A stretch of DNA of 64,000 bases from Celeribacter naphthalenivorans (GCF_020524585.1 NZ_JAIVLK010000004.1:124001-188000); one strand, 5' to 3'; shown: positions 9,944-19,630, numbered from the stretch's first letter. Numbers and translations are program-made. The notes: generated by a model not told the origin, from the sequence alone.

Positions 9944-10930
9944 CTAAGGGTCAGGCGCGGGGGAAGTATCAAGAGCGGCTTCACCTATACATGCTCTTGC
10001 AAAGCGTTTGCCAAACTCAGAGAGCTTGAAATTCAATTCTTTTCGCCCTTCACCAAGGTCAAGTATGAGAAAGTCTTGGTGGATAATTGTGCGCTCCATA
10101 ATGCGATGCATCCACTCCCTGAGACTCTCTATTGACTGAAGATACTGCTGTTTAAGTAATTCTGCGTCGTTAGTATCTGTCTCAAAGTATAGTTCTGGAA
10201 GTGGCAACTCCCTACCTCGGGGCTGAATTAATGCGAGACGTTGCAAGTTTTCTTTGCTTGATTGCATATCAGTAATGGTTGCGAGCGTTTCTTTAAGATC
10301 AGTCGCTAATTTAGAGAGGTTGTGGTTTAAATTTCTTAGAAGAGCTGCGTTAAGTTTCCAGATTTCTTCGCCAATAGCTTCTTTTTCGCGGTACGAGATA
10401 AGACCGTCATCATACAACGCTTCTGCTGATTTATGTTTGCGAGTAAGCTCTTCGAATTCATCTTGATATGCGGCATCTTTCTTATCTAGAGAGGCCTCAT
10501 AGCTGTTAATTAATGTAAATAGCTCGGCATCTTGACCAGTTAGTTGTTCCAAGACTTTGCTAAGTGCTTCATCAAGCTTGCCATTACTTTTGGGATCCAT
10601 TGCAGAGGCAATCAAATGAGCCCACATTTCTGACAAGTTTGTAGTTTCAGCGCGAGAAGCGCCCTCAAATATTCGATAAACGTCACCAGTTGGAAGGCTC
10701 TGAGCTTGTTCCGGAGAGATGCCTTTCTGTTTCAGATGTTCGTAAGTTTTTTCCAAAGAATTTACTAAGTTTCGTTGTCTCCACTCTCGCACCCGATCGC
10801 CTACTAATCCGCCCCAAACGTCTTTGGCAGTTTCAGCAATGCCATTCGATGTTGGGCCTACTAAAGCTACCGCAACATCTGTCGCGATCTTCGAAGGAAT
10901 GATATCCAGAGGTGTAGGTTCTTTTCCCAT
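9944..10930 (-). CDS. Abi-alpha/DUF4393-like accessory protein
   Basis: This 328-residue protein has clearly lower GC than its neighbours. The N terminus has a short hydrophobic stretch followed by GPTSNGIAETAKDVWGGL and an RVREWRQRNL segment. A LSEMWAHLIASAMDP segment follows near residues 98-112, and the rest is mainly charged helices, partly coiled-coil-like (residues 150-260). The 'helix - WRxRNL - MWAxLIAxAMDP' arrangement recalls Abi-alpha/DUF4393 (or DUF2806) proteins, whose members are linked to abortive phage infection. I judge that by eye only. It stands alone as a single transcription unit with a weak ribosome site, and composition suggests horizontal acquisition. Confidence 0.6.
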   Translation of the reverse strand: MGKEPTPLDIIPSKIATDVAVALVGPTSNGIAETAKDVWGGLVGDRVREWRQRNLVNSLEKTYEHLKQKGISPEQAQSLPTGDVYRIFEGASRAETTNLSEMWAHLIASAMDPKSNGKLDEALSKVLEQLTGQDAELFTLINSYEASLDKKDAAYQDEFEELTRKHKSAEALYDDGLISYREKEAIGEEIWKLNAALLRNLNHNLSKLATDLKETLATITDMQSSKENLQRLALIQPRGRELPLPELYFETDTNDAELLKQQYLQSIESLREWMHRIMERTIIHQDFLILDLGEGRKELNFKLSEFGKRFARACIGEAALDTSPAPDP

Positions 10931-11061
10931 AAATTCTCGGTTGCTAACAAATCTAAGCTATTTAAGGATTTCAGTGCGAAATTAAATTTGCAATATATTA
11001 GAGGGTTAAAAGCGAGAAAAGAAAGCTCTAGCACGGTGTCCAATTAGTGTTTTGCGCAATG

Positions 11062-11085
11062 AAAAGGCGCCCGAAGGCGCCTTTT
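11062..11085 (-). terminator. Rho-independent terminator of ettA
   Basis: Read on the minus strand this is AAAAGGCGCC, loop TTCG, GGCGCCTTTT: a perfect 10-bp stem closed by a UUCG tetraloop with a U-run, beginning 9 bases past the ettA stop. Confidence 0.9.
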
Positions 11086-11093
11086 GATTCGGC

Positions 11094-12749
11094 TTAGCGT
11101 GAAAACTTCTTGTATTTCAGGCGTTTAGGCTCCAATGCATCCGGTCCCAGCCGCCGCTTCTTGTCTTCCTCATAATCCTCGAAGTTGCCTTCGAACCATT
11201 CCACATGGGCGTCGCCTTCGAACGCCAGAATGTGAGTGCAAATCCGGTCGAGGAAGAAGCGGTCATGGGAGATGACCACGGCGCAGCCTGCGAACTCGGT
11301 GAGCGCGTCTTCGAGTGCGCGCAGGGTTTCCACGTCCAAGTCGTTGGTCGGTTCGTCGAGGAGGAGCACGTTGCCCCCAGACTTCAACAGCCGCGCCATG
11401 TGCACGCGGTTGCGTTCACCGCCTGACAGCACGCCGACTTTCTTCTGTTGATCGCCGCCTTTGAAGTTGAAGGCGGAGCAATAGGCGCGGCCGTTCATTT
11501 CGGCGTCGCCCAAGGCGATCACTTGCTGCCCGTCGGAGATGGCTTCGAAGACGGTCTCGTTCGGGTCGAGGTCGTCGCGGGACTGGTCGACGTAGCTGAG
11601 TTTGACCGTGTCGCCGTATTCGACCGTGCCATTGTCCGGTTCGAGTTGGCCGGTGAGCATGCGGAAGAGCGTCGATTTACCGGCGCCGTTCGGGCCGATC
11701 ACGCCGACGATACCACCCGGCGGGAGCGCAAAGTCGAGGCCTTCGATCAGCTGCTTGTCGCCCATATGTTTCGACAGGCCATTGACCTCGATAACCTTGG
11801 AGCCAAGGCGCGGGCCGTTCGGGATGACGATCTGGGCGCGGGTGATCTTGTCGCGCTCGGATTGCGAAGCGAGGTCGTTGTAGCGGTCGATCCGGGCCTT
11901 TTGCTTGGCCTGACGTGCCTTTTGCCCCTGCCGCATCCATTCAAGTTCGCGCTCAAGCGTCTTCTGACGGGTCTTGTCTTCCTTGGCTTCCTGTTCGAGG
12001 CGCTTGGCTTTCTGTTCCAACCAGGCGGAATAGTTGCCCTCGTAGGGAATGCCGCGGCCACGGTCGAGTTCCAGAATCCAGCCGGTGATGTCATCGAGGA
12101 AGTAGCGGTCGTGGGTGACGATCAGGATCGTGCCCTTGTACTCGATGAGGTGCTGTTGCAGCCAGGCGATTGTCTCGGCGTCGAGGTGGTTGGTGGGTTC
12201 GTCGAGGAGGAGCATGTCGGGCGCTTCGAGCAAGAGCTTGCACAGCGCGACACGGCGTTTCTCACCGCCCGAAAGCGTGGTGACATCGGCGTCGTCGGGG
12301 GGGCAACGCAGCGCCTCCATGGAGACGTCGATCTGGCTGTCGAGATCCCAGAGGTTCTGGGCGTCGATCTCATCCTGAAGCTTGGCCATCTCCTCGGCGG
12401 TCTCGTCGGAGTAGTTCATGGCGAGCTCGTTATAGCGGTCGAGGATCGCCTTTTTGGCGGCCACACCGAGCATCACGTTACCGCGCACATCGAGCGAGGG
12501 ATCAAGCTCCGGCTCCTGCGGCAGATAGCCGACTTTCGCGCCCTCGGCGGCCCAGGCCTCGCCTTGGTAGTCCTTGTCCATACCCGCCATGATGCGCATG
12601 AGGGTCGATTTACCGGTGCCGTTGACACCGACGACACCGATCTTGACGCCGGGAAGGAAGGAAAGGCGGATGTTCTCGAACACCTTCTTGCCGCCGGGGT
12701 AGGTCTTGGACACGCCGTCCATGTGGTAGACGTATTGATAGGCTGCCAT
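11094..12749 (-). CDS. ettA: Energy-dependent translational throttle protein EttA (ABC-F)
   Basis: This 551-residue protein has two ABC ATPase domains and no membrane segments, the ABC-F layout. Walker A motifs are GVNGTGKS at 41-48 and GPNGAGKS near 350; signatures are LSGGEKRR at 159-166 and LSGGERNR in the second half. The charged linker around residues 240-320 and the length (E. coli EttA is 555) fit EttA rather than Uup or ABC-F resistance proteins. EttA binds the ribosomal E site and gates entry into elongation according to ADP/ATP ratio. The ATG is preceded by AAAGGAG. It is transcribed alone, ends in a UUCG terminator and diverges from the HNH nuclease gene. Confidence 0.94.
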   Translation of the reverse strand: MAAYQYVYHMDGVSKTYPGGKKVFENIRLSFLPGVKIGVVGVNGTGKSTLMRIMAGMDKDYQGEAWAAEGAKVGYLPQEPELDPSLDVRGNVMLGVAAKKAILDRYNELAMNYSDETAEEMAKLQDEIDAQNLWDLDSQIDVSMEALRCPPDDADVTTLSGGEKRRVALCKLLLEAPDMLLLDEPTNHLDAETIAWLQQHLIEYKGTILIVTHDRYFLDDITGWILELDRGRGIPYEGNYSAWLEQKAKRLEQEAKEDKTRQKTLERELEWMRQGQKARQAKQKARIDRYNDLASQSERDKITRAQIVIPNGPRLGSKVIEVNGLSKHMGDKQLIEGLDFALPPGGIVGVIGPNGAGKSTLFRMLTGQLEPDNGTVEYGDTVKLSYVDQSRDDLDPNETVFEAISDGQQVIALGDAEMNGRAYCSAFNFKGGDQQKKVGVLSGGERNRVHMARLLKSGGNVLLLDEPTNDLDVETLRALEDALTEFAGCAVVISHDRFFLDRICTHILAFEGDAHVEWFEGNFEDYEEDKKRRLGPDALEPKRLKYKKFSR

Positions 12750-12815
12750 GTCGGGCTCCTTTGGAGGGAATGGTTTGGTGTTAGATAACGGAGAGATTGG
12801 GAAGGAGCAATTGGG

Positions 12816-13589
12816 ATGGGTTTAAAAGAGCTGGGGATTACGAAGGCCAATATAGTTTCTGCAATGGATGAAATGGGCACATTTCCATTCGAAGGCAGCT
12901 ATCGTTCGAAGAAAGTGTTTGTGATTGATCCGAGAAATCAGGGGCAAGTCTGGGACTTGAAAGCGCTTGTGCGATTGGTTGCTCGTCTGCGGGGTGTGGA
13001 GGTGAAGTCTGGTTTCGTAACCGATACGTACATAGGCGATTTTTCGAAACTGGGATTTAAATACTTACGATTTGACCAGCCCAGAGTGAGGGTGCTTGGC
13101 ATCAACGGCTTTGATCCGGAAGAATTTTATGATGCGCATGAGGTGATTTATCCCGATGGCACATCGCGGCGGTTTGAGGCGGGAGATAATGTTGACTATG
13201 GGATTGAAGAGATAGGAGGTGAAGAAACTCCTAGCTTTCTGGAGCGACGTGTTACCCGGTTTCACAAGGCTTGGGAACGGCGAGGCGCCGATACGCGGAA
13301 GGTCAAAGAAATCAGAGGTCTTACATGTGAGGGCTGTGGTCTTAATGCCGAAGCGCATTTCGGGCGTAAGATTGCGATGAGTTGTATAGAGGCTCATCAT
13401 CTTAAGCCCGTTGCGGAGATGCCTGTTGAGGGTCGTCGTGCTAATCCAGATGATTTCGCGGTTCTTTGCGCGAGCTGTCATCGCATCATCCATCGGCTTG
13501 AAAGCCCCGACGATTTGGAGGGATTGAGGGCTGTTGTTAAAGGCGTGCGAGACCTTCACACCCGCTTCTCAAAAAACAAATCCGGATAG
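12816..13589 (+). CDS. HNH endonuclease domain protein
   Basis: This 257-residue protein starts 9 bases after GGAAGGAG. The C-terminal HNH/McrA-type nuclease domain has zinc cysteines C171 and C174 (CEGC) paired with C218 and C221 (CASC). The catalytic histidines lie in IEAHHLKP (194-195), and D213 and H222/H226 (CHRIIH) complete the motif. The first 160 residues are unrecognised; they contain beta-rich segments and could be a DNA-modification reader or specificity domain, as in modification-dependent restriction enzymes, but that is inference. Composition is AT-richer than neighbours. The last 34 bases overlap the 3' end of the convergent MarR-GNAT gene. Confidence 0.85.
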   Translation: MGLKELGITKANIVSAMDEMGTFPFEGSYRSKKVFVIDPRNQGQVWDLKALVRLVARLRGVEVKSGFVTDTYIGDFSKLGFKYLRFDQPRVRVLGINGFDPEEFYDAHEVIYPDGTSRRFEAGDNVDYGIEEIGGEETPSFLERRVTRFHKAWERRGADTRKVKEIRGLTCEGCGLNAEAHFGRKIAMSCIEAHHLKPVAEMPVEGRRANPDDFAVLCASCHRIIHRLESPDDLEGLRAVVKGVRDLHTRFSKNKSG

Positions 13590-14431
13590 GGATCGTCGTT
13601 GAACCGGTCGATCTCATTCCATCCCAGCCGCTGATACAATCCTGCCGCTTCCGGGAGCGCTGAGTTGGTGTCCAGTCGAAGTGTAGTAACGCCCATCGTC
13701 CGCGCGTGGCTTTCGGCCTCGGTCATCAGGCGTTTGGCCAATCCCAGTCCCCTTGCAGAAGGCGCGACCCAGAGGCGTTTGATTTCAGCGTAGCCTTTAT
13801 CTGTGCCTTTCAATCCAACGCAGCCGGACGGCAACCCGTCGGACAAGGCGACGAGGAACACGCCGCGTGGTGGGCGCATGTCGTCGCTGTCGAGGCGGGC
13901 GGCTTTGGCGGGGTCGAAACCCATGGCAAAGCGGGCGGCCAGTTCGGCGTAGTAGCTTTCGAGGCAGTGGATGGCGGGCGCGCTGTGTGGGTCGCTTTCA
14001 ACAATCTCAATCCGGTCACGGCCCAATGCGGAGGCGATCAGGTCCATGGCGGCCAAAAGCTGTTCCGGGTGCGGGTGACGATCCAAAAGCGCCTGCGCGC
14101 GGTCGTTGGATAGCGCCTCATAGGCTTCGTATTCGCGATGTCCCTCGGGCGTCAGAACGGCAAAGCGTCGGCGTTTGTCTTTGCGGTCCTCAGTAACGTC
14201 GATCAGGCCCTCGTCCTCAAGGCTGCGCAAGAGACGCGATAAGAGCCCGGTGTCGAGATCGAGAAAGGCCCGGATGTCGGAGACAGCGCGCCCCGCAGGC
14301 CCGATGGCGTTCAAAACTCGGGCCGCGCCAAGAGGGCGACCACGTCCGAGAAAGCTTTGATCCAAGACGCCGGTTTCGGTGGTGACAGCGCGGTTGAAAC
14401 GGCGGATGCGGGAGACGGGATTGAGGGGCAT
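13556..14431 (-). CDS. MarR-type regulator fused to GNAT acetyltransferase
   Basis: This 291-residue protein has an N-terminal MarR winged helix (about residues 20-120: dimer helices, then AVSDIRAFLDLDTGLLSRLLRSLE as recognition region and wing). It is fused to a GNAT acetyltransferase domain (about 140-290) with the acetyl-CoA loop ARGLGLAKRLM. Such fusions are common in proteobacteria; the acetyl acceptor is not known. A perfect palindrome (14463-14476) lies about 30 bases upstream of the start and is a likely autoregulatory operator. It converges with the HNH gene. Confidence 0.9.
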   Translation of the reverse strand: MPLNPVSRIRRFNRAVTTETGVLDQSFLGRGRPLGAARVLNAIGPAGRAVSDIRAFLDLDTGLLSRLLRSLEDEGLIDVTEDRKDKRRRFAVLTPEGHREYEAYEALSNDRAQALLDRHPHPEQLLAAMDLIASALGRDRIEIVESDPHSAPAIHCLESYYAELAARFAMGFDPAKAARLDSDDMRPPRGVFLVALSDGLPSGCVGLKGTDKGYAEIKRLWVAPSARGLGLAKRLMTEAESHARTMGVTTLRLDTNSALPEAAGLYQRLGWNEIDRFNDDPYPDLFFEKRV

Positions 14432-14462
14432 AAAGATACCTGACTGAAGTCTGTTATTTTAT

Positions 14463-14476
14463 CTGACTTTAGTCAG
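14463..14476. promoter_or_regulatory. Probable MarR-family operator
   Basis: CTGACT-TT-AGTCAG is a perfect 6+6 palindrome in the divergent region between the MarR-GNAT gene and nadD. A degenerate half copy (ACTGAAGTCTG) lies closer to the MarR start. Position and symmetry suit dimeric winged-helix binding; the assignment is inferred. Confidence 0.6.
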
Positions 14477-14537
14477 TTAAGTTTTGGCGTCAAGGGAGAG
14501 ATTGACAGTCACACGGCTTGTCGCCATGCAGGACGGC

Positions 14538-15143
14538 ATGCGTTGCAACCTGCCATATGCCCGCCCCGGTCAAGTGATCGGCCTGCTCGGGGGATCGTTT
14601 GATCCCGCGCATGAGGGGCATGTGCATATCACCAAAATGGCGTTGAAACGATTTAATCTTGATCGTGTCTGGTGGTTGGTCAGCCCGGGGAACCCTTTGA
14701 AAGAAAAGGGACCTGCAAGTATGGAGCGGCGCCTGACCCACGCCCGCGAGATCATGGATCACCCCAAGGTCGAAGTCACGGACATCGAGGCGCGCACGGG
14801 CACGCGCTATACGGCGGCGACGCTTGAGGCGATCAAAGGGCTTTATCCCGGCGTGACCTTCGTGTGGCTGATGGGGGCGGACAATCTGGCGCAGTTTCAT
14901 CTTTGGCAAGATTGGCGAGAGATTATGAAAACCACGCCTGTCGGTGTGATCGCCCGGCCCGGCACACGTGGTGCGGCGCGCAATTCGGTGGCGGCGCAGA
15001 GTTTTGCCCATGCGAAGCTCTCGCCCCGCGCCTCGCGGCTTTTGGGGCGCTGCGGCACGCCGTGTTGGTGTTTCATCAACGTGCCGATGTCGGATGCCTC
15101 CTCGACGGAAATCCGGGCAAACGGCGGTTGGCTGCGGGACTGA
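14538..15143 (+). CDS. nadD: Nicotinate-nucleotide adenylyltransferase NadD
   Basis: This roughly 201-residue NadD joins nicotinate mononucleotide and ATP to give deamido-NAD in NAD synthesis. The nucleotidyltransferase motif [14 protein letters not shown] is at residues 18-31 and the C-terminal [11 protein letters not shown] carries the second (ISSTxIR-like) motif. The ATG at 14538 is chosen because AGGA precedes it and the protein then begins a few residues before the conserved core; ATG 14526 and TTG 14484 are open alternatives. It diverges from the MarR-GNAT gene and is followed 86 bases later by the PBP4-like gene. Confidence 0.92.
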   Translation: MRCNLPYARPGQVIGLLGGSFDPAHEGHVHITKMALKRFNLDRVWWLVSPGNPLKEKGPASMERRLTHAREIMDHPKVEVTDIEARTGTRYTAATLEAIKGLYPGVTFVWLMGADNLAQFHLWQDWREIMKTTPVGVIARPGTRGAARNSVAAQSFAHAKLSPRASRLLGRCGTPCWCFINVPMSDASSTEIRANGGWLRD

Positions 15144-15229
15144 CCGCATGTACCCCGGTGGCGCAGGGGGAGCAAAAGGCAGGTTTTCCCGTCTTGCTCA
15201 GAGCGCAAACGCAGGATTAACTCACGGCC

Positions 15230-16756
15230 ATGATGCAGACTGAAAATTCACGGATCAATCGACGCGGCATGCTTGGGCTTCTGCTGGGCGGTGTCGCTCA
15301 GGCAGGGATGGCGCGGGGCGCTTTGGCGCAGGACCTGATCGCCTCGCCGCTGCCGAAACCGCGTCCGGCCGATCTCTACCTACAGTCGATCCCGACAGGA
15401 GAGGCGCTGATCGAGGCCTCGGGTCTGTCGGGGGAGGTCAGCTATGTGGTGGCCGACAGCTTGAGTGGCGCGATCCATGAATCTCATGTGCCGCTTTTGC
15501 GGCTCCCCCCGGCCTCCGTTGCCAAGACGGTGACGGCGCTATATGCGCTGGAGCATCTGGGAGCGGACTATCGCTTTGCCACGCGGGTGCTGCGCAGCGG
15601 GCCGGTTGTGGACGGCATCGTGCAGGGCGATCTGATCCTCGCGGGCGGGGGTGATCCGACCTTGGATACGGATGGTTTGGCGGTGCTGGCCGGGCAACTT
15701 GTGGAACAGGGCATCAAAGGTGTCAGTGGACGGTTCTTGATCGACGACACGGCCTTGCCCCGGATCGAAGAGATCGACGCGGGGCAGACGGATTATGCGG
15801 GCTACAACCCGACGATTTCGGGGCTGAACCTGAATTACAACCGCGTGCATTTCGAATGGAAAAAACAGGGCGAGGGCTACAGTCTCAAAATGGATGCCCG
15901 CGCCGAACGCTATGCGCCGGATGTGCGGATCGCACGGATCAGCGTGGCAGCGCGCAATCTGCCGGTGTTCGACCATGTCGCTGGGCAGGGGCGGGACGAA
16001 TGGACCGTGGCGCAAAGCGCGCTGGGCAATGGTGGGGCGCGGTGGTTGCCGGTGCGCCTGCCGGGGCTTTATGCGGGCGAAGTGTTTCAGTCGGTCGCCG
16101 GCGCACAGGGACTACGCCTGCCGCAGGGGCAGAGGATGGCGGCGTCCGGTGAAGAGATCGCGCGGATTGAGAGCGCGCCTATGAGCGTCGTCGTGCGAGA
16201 TATGTTGAAATATTCGACCAACCTGACGGCGGAGGTTCTTGGCCTCACGGCCAGCCGTGCACGCGGTCTCACGGTGGGTAGTTTGCAGGCCTCAGCCAGC
16301 GCGATGAGCGACTGGGCGCGCGGGGCGTTGAACATGCGGCATATATCTTTTGTGGATCATTCGGGCCTTGGAGGGGCATCGGAAGTGACCACGGTTGATC
16401 TGGCGCATATGCTGGTGGTGCCGGGTGTTGAGGCGCGTTTGGCGCCTTTGCTCAAATCTTTTCCCATGAAAGATGGCCAAGGCGGCGTGATTGCAAATCA
16501 CCCCCTCTCCGTCGTCGCCAAGACGGGAACGCTGAATTTCGTGTCCACTCTGGCGGGGTATGTGGACGCGCCAGGAGGCAAGCGCATGGCCTTTGCGATC
16601 TTTGTCGCGGATGTGCCGAGGCGGGAAGCGGCGCAGGCACAGGGCGCAGAGATTCCGCAAGGGGCGCGGACGTTCAATGGGCGGGCGAAGAGGTTGCAGC
16701 AGGCGCTGATTGAACGCTGGGGGGCTTTGGCGCCCGCTGGCGCTTTTCCCGGCTAG
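15230..16756 (+). CDS. dacB: D-alanyl-D-alanine carboxypeptidase/endopeptidase, PBP4 (S13) family
   Basis: This 508-residue protein has an export signal with twin arginines (INRRGMLGLLLGG) ending near ALAQ at 34, possibly Tat-type. The three penicillin-binding motifs are present: SVAK at 96-99 (nucleophile Ser96), STN at 329-331 and KTG at 431-433. The large insertion between the first two is typical of peptidase family S13. It cleaves D-Ala-D-Ala or peptide cross-links of peptidoglycan in the periplasm. An ATG at 15233 is an equally possible start. It converges with the DsbA-like gene, one base apart. Confidence 0.92.
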   Translation: MMQTENSRINRRGMLGLLLGGVAQAGMARGALAQDLIASPLPKPRPADLYLQSIPTGEALIEASGLSGEVSYVVADSLSGAIHESHVPLLRLPPASVAKTVTALYALEHLGADYRFATRVLRSGPVVDGIVQGDLILAGGGDPTLDTDGLAVLAGQLVEQGIKGVSGRFLIDDTALPRIEEIDAGQTDYAGYNPTISGLNLNYNRVHFEWKKQGEGYSLKMDARAERYAPDVRIARISVAARNLPVFDHVAGQGRDEWTVAQSALGNGGARWLPVRLPGLYAGEVFQSVAGAQGLRLPQGQRMAASGEEIARIESAPMSVVVRDMLKYSTNLTAEVLGLTASRARGLTVGSLQASASAMSDWARGALNMRHISFVDHSGLGGASEVTTVDLAHMLVVPGVEARLAPLLKSFPMKDGQGGVIANHPLSVVAKTGTLNFVSTLAGYVDAPGGKRMAFAIFVADVPRREAAQAQGAEIPQGARTFNGRAKRLQQALIERWGALAPAGAFPG

Positions 16757-17365
16757 TCAGGACAACAGCGTGACGATCTCATCCGGCTGGCGATAATAGT
16801 CGGACAGAGCAACGTTGTAGAGCGTGTCGTCGCGCTCCATGATCAGCACCGGCACGCCGGAGAGGCCGTATTGGTGCATCAGGGTTTCCGTCTCGCGCGC
16901 CATTTTAAGCGCGGACTCTTTGCCCTCGGACAGCGGCGTTTCAATGCCGAAGTCTTTGCGCAAAATCTCTGAGATGTAATCGGCATCCTGTGCCGAACGC
17001 CCCTCTTCCCAGCGCGCTTTTTGCAGGCGGCGGGCCAGTGCCATTTCGACTTTTGCACCTTGGTCATGGACGAGGGCGGCCGCCGCAGCGGTCAGGCTCG
17101 AGTCGAGTTTTTCGTCGGGTGCACGCAGAATGTTTTCGCGGTACAAATCGCTGAACGGTTGGCCGGACAGTTGCTCGGCGCGGGCGTCATGTTGTTCGAT
17201 CATCGCGCCGAGGCCTGCGCCCATCCTTTGGGCATGTTCGGGCGCGAACAAAAGACGGTGATGCATCGTCACCGCTGCATCCGCCTCGACCAAGGCGGAG
17301 ATCACGGGCGCGCCAGCGTAACACCAGCCACAATAGGTGTCGTAGAGATAGGTGAAACGGGGCAT
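16757..17365 (-). CDS. DsbA-family thioredoxin-fold protein
   Basis: This 202-residue cytosolic-looking protein lacks a signal peptide and starts directly with a thioredoxin beta strand and a CGWC redox motif (residues 12-15). A helical insertion follows, and the cis-proline loop (GVPVLI) lies near residue 170. It belongs to the DsbA/FrnE/2-hydroxychromene-2-carboxylate isomerase superfamily; the retained CxxC points to a thiol-disulfide role rather than isomerase. The substrate is unknown. It is followed, after 52 bases, by the next minus-strand gene's 3' end, with no evident operon. Confidence 0.85.
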   Translation of the reverse strand: MPRFTYLYDTYCGWCYAGAPVISALVEADAAVTMHHRLLFAPEHAQRMGAGLGAMIEQHDARAEQLSGQPFSDLYRENILRAPDEKLDSSLTAAAAALVHDQGAKVEMALARRLQKARWEEGRSAQDADYISEILRKDFGIETPLSEGKESALKMARETETLMHQYGLSGVPVLIMERDDTLYNVALSDYYRQPDEIVTLLS

Positions 17366-17417
17366 CTGGGCCTCCCATGGGGTGTGCGGGTGGGTGTGCG
17401 GGCCCGAAGCCCAAGTG

Positions 17418-17852
17418 TCAGATCGTTTCGTGGATCAGCATGTAGCGCGCTCGTGCGCCCCGTTCAATGGCAGCGGCATGCAGGCGGTCGATGTTCAATT
17501 CGTAACGAATCTCTTCGAGCAGACGCAGCTCGGCCTCGTATGTGTGGCCATCGGCGGCGGCGACGTCACAGGCCAGCGCATAGGCCGTTTCGTGCAGATA
17601 CTCCGGCAGGTTGTCGCGGATGAGACCGAAAAGTGCGTCCAGACCGTCCTCTTCGGAGAAGAGGTCGAAGACGGTGGAGGAGACCATTTTGATCCGGTCC
17701 GGGTCATATTCGCCAAAAATAGGCAAATGGTTGACGATATTCTCGATGGTGACGAGTTCTGCCGTGCGGATGTTCTCATCGGACATGGACTGGGCGATCA
17801 TCACGGCAACGAGACAGTCCTGAGGCGTGAGGGAATGGGGAATATCGTTCAT
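17418..17852 (-). CDS. TerB-like tellurite-resistance-family protein
   Basis: This 144-residue acidic all-helical protein starts at MNDIPHSLTPQ, with GGAG upstream of the ATG at 17852. The pattern LVAVMIAQSMSDENIRTAELVTIENI, then LACDVAAADGHTYEAELRLLEEI, resembles the two-metal helical TerB/DjlA-N family (DG.....E.....I motifs). The function of isolated TerB-like proteins is not settled; metal binding and membrane-stress roles are proposed. No ter operon is nearby. Confidence 0.75.
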   Translation of the reverse strand: MNDIPHSLTPQDCLVAVMIAQSMSDENIRTAELVTIENIVNHLPIFGEYDPDRIKMVSSTVFDLFSEEDGLDALFGLIRDNLPEYLHETAYALACDVAAADGHTYEAELRLLEEIRYELNIDRLHAAAIERGARARYMLIHETI

Positions 17853-17964
17853 TTTATTGGCTCCGAAGGGGCATGTGCGGTCAAACAATATTGACGCAAG
17901 CCGGGGTGTTCAATAGGAGTTGCGCCTTGCGGGAGAGACCCGCGCGACAAAAGGATTGCTGAAA

Positions 17965-19608
17965 ATGACGGACCTGCGTGATGCCGGTATGAGCTCGAAA
18001 GCCTGGCCCTTTGAAGAGGCCCGGACTGTACTCAAACGGTATGAGGCATCCAAGGACAAGAAGGGCTATGTGCTCTTTGAGACCGGCTACGGTCCGTCGG
18101 GTCTGCCGCATATCGGGACCTTTGGCGAGGTGCTGCGCACGACAATGATCCGCCGCGCGTTCGAGGTGATCTCGGATGTGCCGACGCGTTTGATCTGTTT
18201 CTCCGACGATATGGACGGGATGCGTAAAATCCCGTCGAACGTGCCGAACCAAGAGCGTCTGAAAGAAGACATTCAAAAGCCGCTGACCTCTGTCTACGAC
18301 CCGTTCGAAGAATTCGAGAGCTTTGGCCATCACAACAACGCCATGCTGCGCCGGTTCCTCGACACCTTCGGGTTCGAGTATGAGTTCTATTCGGCGACCG
18401 AGTTTTACAAATCCGGTCAGTTCGATGAGGTGCTGAAACGCGCCGTCGAGAAATACGACGATGTGATGAAGGTGATGTTGAAGTCGCTGCGTGAGGAACG
18501 TGCGGCGACCTATTCCATTTTCCTGCCGATCCACCCGGAAACCGGTCGCGTGCTCTACGTACCGATGAAAGAGGTGAACAGGGACGATTACACGATCACC
18601 TTTGACGACGAGGATGGCAAAGAGTGGACCCTTCCGGTCACCGGCGGCAATGTGAAATTGCAGTGGAAGCCGGACTTTGGCGCGCGCTGGGCGGCCCTCG
18701 GTGTGGATTTCGAGATGTATGGCAAGGACCATTCGACCAACACGCCGATTTATGACCGGATTTGTGAAATCCTGGGCGGGCAGAAGCCGGAGCACTTTAC
18801 TTACGAGCTGTTCCTTGATGCCAATGGTCAGAAAATATCGAAATCCTCGGGCAATGGCCTGTCGATTGACGAATGGCTGACCTATGCCTCGACGGAATCT
18901 CTGGCCTACTTCATGTATCAAAAGCCCAAAACGGCGAAGCGGATGCATTTCGATGTGATCCCGCGTGCGATGGATGAGTATCACCAACAGCTCCGTGCCT
19001 ACCCGACGCAGGACGCGGCGAAACAGGCGGCGAACCCGGTGTTCCACATCCACGGCGCCGATGTGCCGGCCTCTGATATGGTGGTGCCTTTCTCGATGTT
19101 GTTGAACCTTGCCTCCGTGGCAGGGGCGGAAGAAAAGGACCAGCTTTGGGGCTTTATCCAGCGCTATGCGCCGGAAGCTTCGCCAGAAGCAAACCCGCAG
19201 CTCGATGCGGCGGCAGGCTATGCGGTGCGCTATTACAATGACTTCGTGAAGCCGGAAAAAACCTTCCGTGCGCCGACCGACCAAGAACGCGCGGCGCTGG
19301 AAGATCTCAAGGCGGCCTTTGGCTCCGAGGAGCTGGCTCTGGCCGCGATCGCCAAGAAGAACGCCGATATGGGCAATGACGAGCCGCTGCCGGAGGCGGA
19401 TTTCGCGGATGGTGATTTCCTGCAAAGCATCGTCTTCGCGGTCGGCAAGAACCACGGGTTCGAGAACCTGCGCGACTGGTTCAAGGCGCTCTATGAGGTG
19501 CTTTTGGGCCAATCCCAAGGCCCGCGTTTCGGGTCCTTCGCGGCGCTCTATGGTGTGAACGAGACCATCGGCCTGATCGAAAAAGGTCTGAACGGCGAAC
19601 TGTCGTAA
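17965..19608 (+). CDS. lysK: Lysine--tRNA ligase, class I
   Basis: This 547-residue class I aminoacyl-tRNA synthetase starts at MTDLRDAG, with AAGGA 8 bases upstream of ATG 17965. The HIGH-type motif is PHIGTF at 48-53 and the KMSKS-type motif is KISKSSGNG near 290. It charges tRNA-Lys with lysine. Class I LysRS is the archaeal form and replaces the class II enzyme in many alphaproteobacteria, so it supports the taxonomic reading. A UUCG-loop terminator follows directly. The opposite strand is open for almost the whole length but carries no credible protein. Confidence 0.95.
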   Translation: MTDLRDAGMSSKAWPFEEARTVLKRYEASKDKKGYVLFETGYGPSGLPHIGTFGEVLRTTMIRRAFEVISDVPTRLICFSDDMDGMRKIPSNVPNQERLKEDIQKPLTSVYDPFEEFESFGHHNNAMLRRFLDTFGFEYEFYSATEFYKSGQFDEVLKRAVEKYDDVMKVMLKSLREERAATYSIFLPIHPETGRVLYVPMKEVNRDDYTITFDDEDGKEWTLPVTGGNVKLQWKPDFGARWAALGVDFEMYGKDHSTNTPIYDRICEILGGQKPEHFTYELFLDANGQKISKSSGNGLSIDEWLTYASTESLAYFMYQKPKTAKRMHFDVIPRAMDEYHQQLRAYPTQDAAKQAANPVFHIHGADVPASDMVVPFSMLLNLASVAGAEEKDQLWGFIQRYAPEASPEANPQLDAAAGYAVRYYNDFVKPEKTFRAPTDQERAALEDLKAAFGSEELALAAIAKKNADMGNDEPLPEADFADGDFLQSIVFAVGKNHGFENLRDWFKALYEVLLGQSQGPRFGSFAALYGVNETIGLIEKGLNGELS

Positions 19609-19630
19609 GCCGTATTTCAACCATGTTTTC

